From NCBI GenBank assembly GCA_947579605.1, contig OX388311.1, forward strand, positions 26,972,951 through 27,036,950: 64,000 nucleotides of DNA. The letters are read 5' to 3'. Both the position numbers and the translations under genes were made by a program. Each line of letters opens with the position of its first letter. Within the stretch, counting starts at the first letter, position 1. Under the pieces are notes generated by a model. It searched no databases. It had not been told where the DNA came from and worked only from the letters and a program-made list of their open reading frames with translations. The stretch comes from Athripsodes cinereus. Taxonomy: Eukaryota > Arthropoda > Insecta > Trichoptera > Leptoceridae. Shown piece by piece: positions 1 through 11,789 of this stretch.

Positions 1-645
1 TTTAAGTTTAACTTTAAACTTAATACCTTTATGTGTCTACTTTCAAAATAATCAAAATTTCCAGAAACTTTTGGTCATATTTCTAAATGAAAATAATAAT
101 TTATTATGAACTTTATTATTCAGGTCAACCCAAATCTTAAAAAACAAATTGAAAATAATACAACATCATTTCTATTTTATATATTAGCAATACGTCATAC
201 TATATTAAAGGTACATTTGTATATAGTTATTATGGCTTCGATCCAAAATACGAGTAGTCAACATTCTGGTCACAGCATGTCGGATATTGTTGTAAAAAAA
301 TACAGCTAACCGTAAATGTGGACTCACCGTCTGAATTCGTAAAGATGTGAACTTTTATAGTTCAATATAACATTGTCGTCCCAAAAAAGGATTTATTACA
401 AAAGTAAGCGTCCGGTAGTATGAACATTGAATACTGTACGATACACCGTTACTTTGTACTTGTACATCAATATTAATATCCGTCATACGAAGTAGGTATG
501 TATCAAAAATATTTTTGAATTAATTTTTGATTGTGTAAAGAAATATGACTGATTTAGGTATCATGATGACAAGCTATTTATTTGAATTATTTTTGAATAA
601 TATTTTTTTTAATTATACCTACAGAACAAAATTGTTTTGTAACGT
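1..645. other. Gene-free AT-rich stretch
   Basis: I see no recognisable gene or repeat. The one open frame of note (106-309, plus) has AT-driven composition and resembles nothing I know. Confidence 0.5.
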
Positions 646-889
646 GTAAGTTTTCGAGAGTCCTATAGAAAGCAGGTGTTCGAAAATAGCCATTTTACAT
701 CTTAATTCAATAATGAGGCATGCAACTCATCCTGAATGTCTTATTTTTTATTGGAAACAGAGAGGGTAATCTGCATGTTTTTTTTTTATTTTGGCTATCC
801 ACCCGTTATCGAGTGACTTGAGCCCTTTGGGAACAATGTATTCGATACCATGCATGTTTTTTACATGCAGTAAATTCGCTGGCTGTTAA
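646..889 (+). repeat. Family A dispersed repeat, degraded copy
   Basis: It shares with the best copy (29868-30116) the blocks GTAAGTTTTCGAG, AAAGCAGGTGTTCGAAAA, CATTTTACATCTTAATTCA, a variant of GATGAGGTATGCCACCCATC, CCTGAATGTCTTATTTT, and the TTACATGCAG segment near the 3' end. The 3' tail is disrupted and an insertion-like segment separates GCATGTTT from the second TTACATGCAG. It is non-coding. The family is most likely a SINE or a 3'-truncated LINE. Confidence 0.7.
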
Positions 890-3800
890 AATTTTATTAC
901 ATGATTGGATAAGTAAGTATAGTGTATAAAAAGGAATATTAATTTCAATTTCAAAGTAAACATGAAATATATGCAGTTATCAAAGTTATTTATTTTTCAA
1001 AATCGAATCTGTCAACTGCAATTGAAATCAATAACAGTTCGCTAAAACTTAATCAAACGAACTGAAAAGCAAACTTTTCAAAGACTCCAGTATGCACATG
1101 ACATAAAAGCAGTATAATAAAGAGGAAAATGTTAGATTCGTATACTGCCAGTATTGATATTCAATTTACTACTGAGATTAAACTTCAACTGATATCAAAT
1201 ATGATATATGGTCATTGGAGTAGGTCCTGTGTAATATTATTGAAGTGAAGTGGAGAGGTAAATATTAAACATTGGCAACAGTCTATTAAAATAGAACCGA
1301 TATTCTGTTTGGATTCCTATTGACCTCAATTTCAATAATATTGTTATTATTGACTACATTCACATGCAAGTTATTGCTATTCCGGTTACATACTGCAATA
1401 CTGTATGATGCTATTTATCGGAAAAGGAATTTCGTTCCATATAGTAAAGGAGATACAAGAAAATATTATAATAAAACGTGAATGGAACTATAAACTAAAA
1501 CATTTGATTGCAGCATCGTGTGAGACGTAAGTCTTAAATAAATAAATTAAATATATTATTTATAAAATAAACGAGTGACATTTCATGGAAATCATTGCGT
1601 CTAAGAAATAAAAAATGCAAAATGAAGAAATCATATATTACCGATAATGAAACGAGTTTTTTACGAGAGTAAAAAAAAGATCCAATATGTATTAACGACA
1701 CGTAAGAATTCGGAATAAAGGGTTTAAAGATAAAACATAAAACTGAATCATTCACATTGAGCAAATTCTCAATGATAATCGTGTGTTTTATCGTAATATG
1801 TAACTTAACAAAGTTTTCTCTAAACTCATTATAACACTGATTTTGTGATTTCATAAAAAAATAAATTCTATAGAATTTGACAGTCTAGTCAAAAGAAAAT
1901 CGATTTCTAAGTGGTCGATGACCGTAAAATTTTATAGCATCTGTAATAGTCACACTTATAGTAAAAGGATTGGTTAACGTAATTCGCAAACACTTTGGAT
2001 GATAACCTTTGAAATTCCATGAATTACTCCGTAGGATTGAACACGTTTTGTCACAATTACTTAATGTCGATAGTGTGGGTGTTGTTATGGATGTATTAAT
2101 CGAACCGTTATATAGGAAGTTCCCAACTACTGCAACGGTAGTGAAGGAATCAGGGATGAATTCAATTCGGTCAGTTGTTTCTCGCATGGTTGATCCACCT
2201 AATGACTAATTACCTCCTTTCTTCCGCTTTCAGCCACATCGGGAACGAGGTGAGGACAGTTGGGGTGGGTCGTGCAAATGGGTGTGCGGAGGTTGTGACG
2301 GGAGACAAGGGATGAGAGATGTACCGTCTGTCACGTGACAAGACAGATGACACACTAATGCTGCTCGAGATGGGACGACGATGTCTGAATAATGAAGCGA
2401 TAAAATATGTTTGATATTCGCCCAAGTATTAAAATTTAATGGAATGCGATATTATTATTGTATGCGCGATATTAAGCAGAGTGGAGCCTCAACGTTAAAA
2501 GCTTCTTGCTAAATATTCAAAATGCCATTATGATAGGTCGGTTAGCATCAGTAAAGTGGACCGATAAGTACAGTTGTTAGTTAAGTTATATAGTCTTTTA
2601 ACAAGAACCAACTCAAAGTAACCACTCTAATCTACTACATTAAACGTTTTTCATTGCTAAATACATCGCTCAATACCAAAACAAAAAGGTTTGAAACACA
2701 GGTTCTTAAACTTTTTGCATCTAAATAAACAAATTTGCTTACTTAGCAGCACTTTACAATACATATAACTCTGAAATATACTACTTTTTGTAGTATAATA
2801 AAAAATATATTACTTTTATCTAAAAACATCCTCTAGAAAAAAAATATATCACTATTTATTTTGGATCGAAAAAGATTTCGTTATGATAGACTGCCTTATA
2901 ATCAGAATCTTATAGCTTCAATTTAGTTAAATTGACTTTGAATTGAATCCGCAAGATGTGATGAGAGTACTTAGTAAGTTAGTTGAATATCGCTGCTTTA
3001 TTTTATTACAACCATCCAGTATTACAAGGATTAGGTTTGTAGCTAATGTTCATACTAATAGTCACTCGATTGTTGAAACTCCGAGGCGTCAGTTCATTGT
3101 AAGTAAACCGCACGGAACTATCATCGTCCACCAGCGGCATATTGTAGAAAGTTTATTAAGCAGAATGGATGATAGTAAAGGAATATCGACCGCAATCCCT
3201 TCCATGAAAATGCCCTCGAGACATACCTACAATACACAAAGTAGACGAAGTTTAGATTTAATGGTCTACCATTGTTAAAGACATTTTGGAAAACTACGAA
3301 TAGAATATAAATTTTCAATTACTTAATCCGATTTCTCCTCAATAGTGACATTTTACAAGCATGTTGAACATTTTCAAATACTTTCACTACTAGTTTCATC
3401 ACTTGTACTCGGGGCGCTGAAAGATTTCCAATATTCAACGATGTTGCGAATTTCTTTGGAATCATTTTTCTTCTTTTCTTATAGGTCACACAACCTTCGC
3501 ACGAGTTTGAAGAAGGTCTGAGAAATGAATTCAATGGATGAATAGTCGAATCGTAATGTATATTATAATTTTGGAAATTCGGCGAGAATATGTATATGTA
3601 TAGTTTTCTGTATAATATTAAGGTTCGGGACTGTTAAGTATACTTATATAATATATAGTATGCAAACTTACACTTTGAATTTACAACTGTATAGGTATTG
3701 TGTAAAAGTCAGAAGGATTAAATGCTACAGTTCACAACAGAGTAAAGTGAAAACTCGCCTACACACATAATAATATCTATCTCCACTTGTAAATAGAATC

Positions 3801-6479
3801 TCTGTACGTAGGTAGCACTTTGAAGATACTCTGTACATGACAGAATACTCGCCTGGAGGCATTAATTTAGTGGACTTTGTATTGAAGAAGACCCTTGTTG
3901 GCTACTCTATACGTAAATACCATACACATAATACAATATACACGTATGATAATATTCAACTGAAACATGCGGTGTACGAATCAAGATAATTTATGGGATG
4001 TCAGCGTGCTGATTTATTTATTCATTAAACCTTACAAAACGTGAAATATTATATTATTTGAATGGGGATATCAAAAATGAAAAGCGACGAAAGACATTTT
4101 GCGCATGGTACATATTACATATATAGTTGATTATGTGATACAGGGAACGAGATAATAAATATTATTGATGAAACAAATAGAGAAAATACCCAAAATACTG
4201 GTAATAATGAAAACAATACATTCTCTTATAACGCGCCCTCTGTGTATTGATTGTATTTAATAGTTAATGTATTATTTTGAAAAATTACTTGAAAACAATG
4301 AATTATAAATAAATAATGCGATAATAGTTTTTGGGTGACGATATCCACGAAAACTAATGATTAAAAAAATTTATGTTATACAATTTAATGTGTGTGATTT
4401 GTTTCTATATGTTTCGTCATGCCTACACATGTCCCTTCAATATAATTGATATAGCTATATTATCTGAATTTCTACTATTATATTGTATTACCTAGACCCT
4501 TGTTTGGAGATAATTTACTTCTGTGTATCAGACAGGTCTCTTACAAGTAATATCTCATGGAATACTCTAATATAATATATATAATGTAAAGATATGAAAG
4601 CAGTTTACCACAAATTGTTCATGTGTAAATAAACATATTTTAAATTATTCCATTTCGTGGTCTACGAGGATTGCAGGAAATTAATGAACGCGAAGGAGAC
4701 ACGAAGTCTGAAAGCCTTTCATACTGTGAGTATAGGTAATACATATTATTATGTTTGGAAGGAACGATTCCATTTATCTAGATGAGTGCGTTACGATTAA
4801 GTACATAGAGTCGCGGTCGTGAATCGAAACATTATAGAAAACATATTCTATCACTCTAATAATACAACATTATGTCTCAGGCATGATTACCTCAATTTCG
4901 ACATTATAATCTAGCATGACATTTCGTCAAAACAGTTACAGTTATAAAAACGATTAGTGCGATGTTATTTACTGATGTTTATTGCCATATTATATAGAAT
5001 TGTTAATAACTATTTGAGTAATAATGTTTTTTTTATCTATTTGTTTTAGACAATAAACGGCATTTGCTTTTTACATTACATGATATTTTATATAACACAG
5101 TCTTTAACATTAAAAAATGTATACATTACAGTTAAAAATAAAACACATCCCACTAATAAACAGAATAAAACCAATTAATAGTTCAACATATATACGATTC
5201 AATATTATAGGTATCATTCTACTATCTCTATCTAAGCAAGAAACAAAGCACGATGGTATACATTATATAATTGGCATACACTAAATGTCATCATTGGCTA
5301 GGAAAAAGTAAAAATATTTTAAGACGGATATTTTAATACATAGGTAGGTATATTATTATATGCGGAACTGCGATGTTTCCCATGAGGATGCGCTCGACAG
5401 AACCGAGTAGCGAAACAAAACAAGATAGGCAGATCCCACCACCATGTGGGACTAATAATTGCCCAAGGAGAAGAAAAATTATATTTGAAACGGCTATTTG
5501 CCAATTTAAGAATCAATATTTGGGTTGAGATATTTGATGATCTTTCCCTGATATTCAAAATATATATGATTTTCACAATGATGTGATAATATGAGTAGAT
5601 ATTAATCCAATCATTTCACTAAGCTTCATAGTAAATCCATACCAGGAAACATTTGCTCAACTTACAAACCGCCATCCATGATATCAGATAAAGTAACCTC
5701 AGACAACAACTAACTCAAGATATTCAATTAATTTTCTACGCTATAATTCAATTAACAAAATTTAGTCACCGCTTTTTATGACTCCGATTTAATTGTTGTA
5801 GGAAGGGTGTACTTTGTTCTTTAAACAGAATAGCGTACTCTGTACCTAAACTTTATTGGGCACCACTAAAATGTGACCCAATCATCATCCTTCTCGCATT
5901 ACAGGTCTCTATAGATATAATTTCGATATTATTGACTTATTATTACCTATCTGTCTATATCATCGATTCCTATGTGGTGTAGTCAATAGACTAATAACAT
6001 GTAATTAACATGTACGTTGTCCCCACTGCATCATAAAAAGTAAGAAATTTAGGATGGGTAGCTGACCTAATCACTAAATCACTGACGTTAAATGTAATGT
6101 TTTACGAATATCCATCTTTAGCAGTTTGCTCGTTTAGTGAAATTTTCTTTAGTGAAAAATCAAATTTAGTGAAAAGATTTGGAGACAGAAATTCTTTGAC
6201 GGGGACTACAAGAAACATTTTAATTAATTTATTAACGGCCAAATGAACCTTCATGAAATCAGCGGGCCATAATTTTTTTTTCATTAATCTAGCTAAAATG
6301 TATTGTATTCAATGATTCTTATGGTCGCTCACAACTAGATCTTCAAATTTCGCAGCCATTGGATCGCGTTTTCCGTAAAATAGTGTAGGCTTTGAAATTT
6401 TCGTTGGAATGCGTACATATGTGGGACACTCATTCGTCAGATGGTCAATGGCTTATGTAGATATTTAACATCGATATAC
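890..6479. other. Long gene-free stretch with a GC-richer patch near 2.2-2.4 kb
   Basis: No product is recognisable. The longest frames (2009-2209, 2943-3278 plus; 1885-2187, 5319-5576 minus) look like nothing known to me and overlap frames on the other strand, so I do not call them genes. Positions about 2215-2400 are clearly GC-richer and purine-rich compared with the surroundings. They could be an old repeat or a short exon, but no splice-flanked frame convinced me. A block near 6085-6130 faintly resembles the family A segment GTTTTACGAATACCC in reverse. Confidence 0.45.
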
Positions 6480-6660
6480 CATGCCTCCTGATTTTTTAAC
6501 TTTAATTGATAAGGCAACGAGGTATGTCACCCGTCCTGAACGTCTTTTTTAATTGATAACGAGAAAACGAAAAGGATACGTCGCAAGTTCTATTAAATTC
6601 AGTTGAGTGGGTGCTCCACAAGTGGGAAACACGTCGATGGCGCGTGTATTTGAACTCATT
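6480..6660 (+). repeat. Family A fragment
   Basis: It contains CAACGAGGTATGTCACCCGT and CCTGAACGTCTTTTTT, matching the central part of the family (GATGAGGTATGCCACCCATC, CCTGAATGTC). A degraded CTCCACAAGTGGGA block follows, where other copies have CCCCACTTGTGGGA. The 5' half and the simple-repeat tail are not recognisable. Confidence 0.55.
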
Positions 6661-7304
6661 TAATATCTTAGGATCACTCTAGCCCGCAGTTGCAGATTGT
6701 CATTTTATCAAATCGGCCCGCTAATCTAAAAGATGACTCATCATCGTTTTAAACAATACCTTTTGATGAAACATGTCTCCATAATATCGTTACCACTATT
6801 ATTATAACCATAATATAATATATTCTAGTATAATGATAATAGAGGGCGCATGTGTATATTCATAGGTACTAGGTAGTGTGTTTTAGAGAATTTAATAATA
6901 ATAATATGGGTTCAGCGATATATAATTTAAACTAACGATGTTACAAACTACAATACATACATACATATATATACGCTTAAATAGGTACTCTTGGAGTTTA
7001 CCCCCGATGATGTTGTAGTCTACATAGAAGTATATCTAGTATCTACTCTGCAAATGTTGAATTCGCGCTCTTGAGAATAGACTGCCTAGTCTCAAGTGTG
7101 ACAAGTAATATCATGTGGATATTTAAACGACGTTCAGACTGTTGAGCCTCAAGAGTAACATATAAAATCATAAAAAGTGGATAGTTGATCGATTTTTAGA
7201 TTGTCTAGCCTCGAGAGTGGCAAATAATGTCATACAAATGTGGAAAAATTAACGGTTTCAGATTGTCCAAGCTACTTACTTACTTTACTTTTCGGGTCCG
7301 GACT

Positions 7305-7497
7305 TTAGATTTTGCCACTCCAGTATTCAGCGACGTATATCGCCTTGTCATTCGCCATCAATAGGTCACTCTCATTACATGCATTCCGCATCAGCGGGCA
7401 TTGCAATAAATAAGAATCACTCTGCACCTCCCCGCAGTCACAGCTAGTGTCCTCCTCATCCAAAAAGCCCCACCTCTAAGCCCCAGCTTGAAGAGCA
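7305..7497 (-). pseudogene. Non-LTR retrotransposon ORF2 C-terminus remnant
   Basis: Read on the minus strand, an open frame runs to a TAA at 7307-7305. It encodes RWGFLDEEDTSCDCGE, then a QCPL block, and ends IYVAEYWSGKI. WG followed by CDCG, some 15 residues, and CPL is the cysteine motif at the C-terminus of many insect non-LTR reverse transcriptase proteins, where CDCG.. and ..H(x)nC form a zinc-knuckle-like element. The usual histidine is not obvious here. An in-frame TAG lies just before RWGF, so the frame is dead upstream. After the stop the sequence ends in a TAAGTAAGTAAG-like tail (minus sense), a plausible 3' end. No reverse transcriptase or endonuclease domain remains, and the clade is not assignable. 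Confidence 0.7.
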
Positions 7498-7583
7498 ACA
7501 AACAATATAATATAAAAATTGACGAGTTGAACGATTTTCAAGACTTTCTGATATACTTGAATCAAAAGATGAATCTGGATTTC

Positions 7584-7699
7584 AAATTAACCCCAAATAT
7601 CCTCACAGAAAGTAATGACATGTGTCGTGAAAGTTGAACATACTGGCAGCGGGAAGAATCGAACTCGGCATCGCTCGATTGAAAGTCCGACATTCCAAA
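7584..7699 (-). mobile_element. tRNA-derived SINE (family B), decayed
   Basis: The minus strand has AGTTCGATTCT (7655-7665), a near-consensus Pol III B box, at the expected place after a tRNA-like head. The body then reads TTTCACGACACATG, a stretch ending CTGTGAGG, and TTTGGGGT, matching the body of the copies at 41326-41460 and 44609-44785. The A box is poorly preserved. Confidence 0.6.
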
Positions 7700-7785
7700 A
7701 TAGATATTATTTTGACTTATTTATTTTGTGCCGGTGCACACGTATGTAGTAGAATTCCATAATTAAATATGTAGGTAAACTGAAA

Positions 7786-7880
7786 CAGTGTTTCTTTCTA
7801 CTAATGCCTTTATAGAAATCGTGATAGAGGTGTCTTTATCACGAATTATAATCTATAGTAGGTAGAAACTTTTGTTTAAA
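7786..7880. repeat. Family C repeat, inverted pair
   Basis: A reverse copy of the C block (GTGTTTCTTTCTACTA, about 7787-7803) is followed by a forward copy (TCTATAGTAGGTAGAAAC and TTTGTTT, from about 7850). The same words occur forward at 8124-8204, 35083-35132, 40961-41060 and 50820-50852. I do not recognise the class. Confidence 0.5.
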
Positions 7881-8123
7881 TTCACCTACTATTTTACGTA
7901 CTATATAAAAGGTTCACTGGAGGAATTTGCCAGAGGGAAATAGATATCTACCCTTATATTCACTGTGTCGGTGTTATTATAATTAGTGATTTCTTAGAAT
8001 TAGTTACTGATACATACTTCATTATAATATTATACTATACTCTCTTATCATTGTTATTGTAAACATTTTTATATATATGAATGATGTTGTATTTTTAAAA
8101 TCAGATTGACAATGTCCTCATCA

Positions 8124-8204
8124 GACGAAAGACGTCTCTCTCACATAATAAACCATTAGTAGAATAAAACATTTGTTTTATTATTTAGATATCTACCCCT
8201 TATT
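8124..8204 (+). repeat. Family C dispersed repeat
   Basis: It begins GAAAGACGTCTCTCTCA, then has TTAGTAGAATAAAACATTTG followed by TTTTA and GATATCTACCCC. The GAAAGACGTCTCTCTCA block recurs almost unchanged at 40963 and 50820. It is non-coding, and its ends are not defined by any visible tail. Confidence 0.6.
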
Positions 8205-8783
8205 GATATATTTTTCTTCGTACTAGCTAATTTTGTTTTGAATATGCTTGTACTGTATTACGGGGAAAATAATAATTGGTATTCAACGATAGTACAAGTT
8301 TGTTGAATAGAAACGTTGACAATGTGAAAATACTTGAAACAGTTTTAAAGTTTAAGGAAATTGAATAAATTCCCATTATTGCTACATATATTTACTTTCA
8401 TCACATCGCAAAATCATTCACATTTTATGTATCGGCTGGAATAATTTATTGAAAATTTTAACATTTGTATCAATTTTTTATCAGTCTTAGTTGAACATCT
8501 TATTACTAAAACTGATATTTTATATTACATACGACCTTTGCAGAAAGAAATGATAGAAATTTCATCACCTCTTATTCCAGAATAGGAACCACTAACATGA
8601 GTAGAGTTTTTATAGTGATTATTTATTTATTCATTTTACGATGGTAAATGCCATTTTGAGATATAAGAAATAAATTTAATATTATTACACACGTAAATGA
8701 ATATTTGGATAACGATGAAAATTCTTTATACAACTATCACAATAGTTTAATATGTCTAACTTATTTTGACGGTAATGAATTAA

Positions 8784-8975
8784 AACTTTGATGGTCGAAG
8801 GCAAATGAGAAGACCGAAGCCGAAACTTCGGTGGATGGACAGAGTTTTAGTAGACTGTACAATACTTGGTGTGAACTGGAAGACTTGCTGCCTTGGATGG
8901 AAGAAAATGGGGATCGATTTTGAGGGAAGTCAAGACCTGCCAAGGGTTGTGAATCTACAGTTGTATTTTAATTAG
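8784..8975 (+). pseudogene. Non-LTR retrotransposon protein C-terminus remnant
   Basis: An open frame from 8784 to a TAG at 8973-8975 encodes RRPKPKLRWMDRVLVDC, then TILGVNWKTCCLGWKKMGI, then QDLPR. This is a decayed form of the C-terminal signature GRPK-RW-D-V--D---LGV-NW---A-DR--WR, which ends the reverse transcriptase polyproteins of many insect non-LTR elements. Several conserved residues have changed (the expected DR before the final W block reads LG), and there is a stop at 8781-8783, just before the frame. The opposite-strand frame 8761-8943 is a shadow. It is not contiguous with the remnant at 7305-7497, which has the other orientation and a different terminal motif. Confidence 0.7.
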
Positions 8976-11028
8976 AAACGAAGGGTATAATTAGACATTT
9001 GAACTTGTACGAAAAAATAATTTAACACAGCATTGGAGAAAATAATTCCCCCTTTTAAAGGGGTGGTAGTAGAGTGAGATTCATAAGACAAACTCCGCAT
9101 ATAAATACAGAGTGACTGTCAAGATATTATTATTTTATTATTTATTAAGACGGAGTGGCATGATTTCAATTTAATAAGACGGAAATTAAATTCACTACTG
9201 CCAACTCTCCCCAAATCAAATCAAAAGCCTGCTGTACTTTTCATTAGGCCGCTACTGAAGTTTCCATCTCTCCTCCGGCTATGATTATAATATAACTTAA
9301 ATACATACCATACAAGTATCTATTATATTGTGAATCTACTTATTCTCAAGGACGGACACGACATACCTAGTAACAGAAATTTGTTGAGTTTACATGATGA
9401 ACCATAATATATGATTGTGATGAAACAAAGAGAAAACGATCATGAAATAGTTTTCTGCATTCTTTTCTGTCCTTCATAGATAAAATATTCTTGCACATAG
9501 CATAAAAATATGAGATAAAAATGATAGTTCATAGGTTGGTTAATACGTGAAACATTTGAATTTGAATATAAAGGAAAATAAAATTTTACACTAAACTACT
9601 GACTGGTTGTCGGTATATTTGTATGAGGGATGTAATCATTTACTTTATTACATCCGAAAGCAGGTACTTAAATAATCTATCAAATTAGTACGATTGGAAT
9701 AATAAGGTATTAGATATAATAAACTTAATCAATATAATCAGTCGTAAATGTTATTCCTTATAACAATAATATCGACGAATGTAATTTTGCTAGTGAAATC
9801 TTGACATAGGTACATAGTACACTACAGTTAAGGGAAGGAAAGTATGTACATAGTAGAACCACATATCATAACAGGCAGCTTTCACACCTATAATAAAATT
9901 AATGACCGAAATAAAAAGCACACTCACGCCTTCCATGGCCTGTGAACTCATTACGAGAACATACTTGGGATGTATACTAATTGCCATTTTAGAATGAATA
10001 AAAAGCGTATTAAGAACATTATACTAAAAGGAGAACGAAGGAAATGGAGGCATTAACGAATGATTTATATAATGTTTTATTATTTGTATACGATACCTGA
10101 ATGAATCATAAAATAAAGTGATTTAATTAAGGGTGAATTAATAAAAACACATTAAACAAGAGTTTAATTACGCATAAACATCTAACGTTTAGTAAAATAT
10201 GTATTAAAAGAGAAAATACATTGACATAAATATACGAAGAAACGGAACATAGGTAAGAGACCTATCGAGATAAGAACGCTTGTTGCTATTGTATTAGTGA
10301 CAAAAATGGCAGGGTGACCACGGGACTCATGTCTTCTACGAAATAAATAGATATTTTATATATATATATATATTTATTATTATTTATTTATTCAATAATA
10401 AAACAACAATACAACAATATTATATAGTAGACAAATATCACATTATAGTGCAACGGTCTTTTTTTTAAATTTCCTCAGTCAGTAGTTGAGCCACTGGTAT
10501 GAGAGGAAACAGTTTTTTAAACATATAGGAAATTTTTGTCAAGTTACAGGTGTCTATTGTCAGTGTTGAGTTTAAATGTCCTTGCGTATCTTTATATATT
10601 ATTGTATTAATTATAAATAAAACACTTATTTATAGTATATCCACGGTGACTTTTTACTGGAGCTACAAGGAGCTCCGGCTACTAGGAGCGGTGAGATAAT
10701 AAGAAGAATATAAGATACATTCAAGCAACTGAGAAAATAAGAATATTTTATGTATCTGAGAAGTTAATAGAATATCCCTACGTGCATCGTGAATTACGAT
10801 CAATTCATAATCTGGATCAAGACTTTAAATCTCCCAGAACAGCCATACTACTAAAGCGGTGGGTCGCGAAAATGAATACACCTATCTTTGTGGTTCTAGG
10901 AAAAGAATGAAGAATTTGAAGTTTTCCAACTTCTCATAATAAATTAATTATTCACAATTTCGACATGTAATATGTACGCCTCATAATCTATTTTATCATC
11001 TCATATCATAATTTTTCTCATCATCAAA
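8976..11028. other. Gene-free stretch with a (TA)n run
   Basis: It contains low-complexity TTATTATTTTATTATT near 9125 and a (TA)n run at about 10357-10373. The minus frame 9790-9987 is not recognisable. Nothing else is supported. Confidence 0.5.
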
Positions 11029-11095
11029 GATGCCTGGAGACGTATGAAGGAGGCTTATGTTTAGCAGTGGACGAGATAGGCTGCATAAGTAAGTA
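11029..11095 (+). pseudogene. 3' terminus of an RTE-like non-LTR element
   Basis: In frame from 11029 the DNA reads DAWRRMKEAYV, stop, QWTR, stop, AA, stop. The motif W-RM-EAYVQQWT is the extreme C-terminus of a family of non-LTR elements I know best from Lepidoptera. The first stop (TAG) sits where the family has a glutamine (CAG), so a single C-to-T change explains it. A GTAAGTAAT tail follows. Only about 20 codons remain, so this is a heavily 5'-truncated insertion. Confidence 0.7.
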
Positions 11096-11641
11096 ATATG
11101 TAGGTAGTTACATGTTCATTACAACTAACATGTACTCATTATTACAGGTATAATTTTTTTTTTCAATAAAAACTTGTTTCAAATAGGTATTATGTTAACG
11201 AAACGAAGGGAAACAATGTAACGAAGAATGTTCATAACAATATGAAAACTTTAGTAGGTACGAGAATATAAAGAGATATAATTGTACGGTTTTCTCAGAA
11301 AGCAATAAATTGTTGGCATTATATGTATTAGAATATTCATTTAGTCTTTTATTAAAGGGAAACATCAAAGACAAGATTGTACATAATATACATATGTACT
11401 TCTCATAGCAAATGTGTTATATATCTACTTATATGTTAAAGGTGGGTTATTTCATAAGTTAACTATCTTTTGCTGTGAATGTTTAAACTATCGGGTGTGC
11501 GTGGGAAGGTTTAAACGGGCTCTAAAATAATCAAAAAGTGATCCGGTGAATATAAAAGGTCTACGGATAGCTTAATATCCTTTTATAGATATTTAATGAA
11601 CTTTCAAACTATACAAACGGCTTAATTAAAGTTATATTTTT

Positions 11642-11782
11642 ATTATCAAATAAAATAAAATAAATATTTATTATTTTTGTTTCGTGTTACTGTTGAGTAA
11701 GACTAACGCACGACCGGTTTCGCGGACTCCGAGTTCGCATCATCAGGTGCTGATCTATACTTTGATTATTTTATTTGATAAT
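11642..11782. repeat. 17-bp perfect inverted repeat enclosing a ribozyme
   Basis: The left arm ATTATCAAATAAAATAA (11642-11658) is exactly complementary to the right arm TTATTTTATTTGATAAT (11766-11782). The hammerhead motif at 11708-11750 lies between them. The arms are AT-rich, so chance is possible, but a 17-bp perfect match around a ribozyme suggests a defined 141-bp unit. No flanking target-site duplication is clear. Confidence 0.65.
11708..11750 (-). ncRNA. Hammerhead ribozyme motif
   Basis: Read on the minus strand: helix I 5' strand GCAC (11750-11747); core CUGAUGA (11746-11740); a U; helix II from GCG to CGC with an inner ACU/AGU stem; GAAA (11721-11718); self-complementary CCGG as helix III; UC at the cleavage site (11713-11712); then GUGC (11711-11708), which pairs perfectly with GCAC. 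Every core nucleotide of the hammerhead consensus (CUGANGA, GAAA, UH) is present, and cleavage would fall after the C at 11712. A minimal helix III is known from hammerheads in Penelope-like elements and retrozymes, which often work as dimers. Activity is inferred, not seen. Confidence 0.8.
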
Positions 11783-11789
11783 TTAAAAT

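Noticed and set aside
2943..3278. 111-codon plus-strand frame
   Set aside because: No family, signal or domain is recognised, and an overlapping minus frame is also open. Not enough to call a gene.
8761..8943. 60-codon minus-strand frame
   Set aside because: It is a shadow of the plus-strand non-LTR remnant at 8784-8975.
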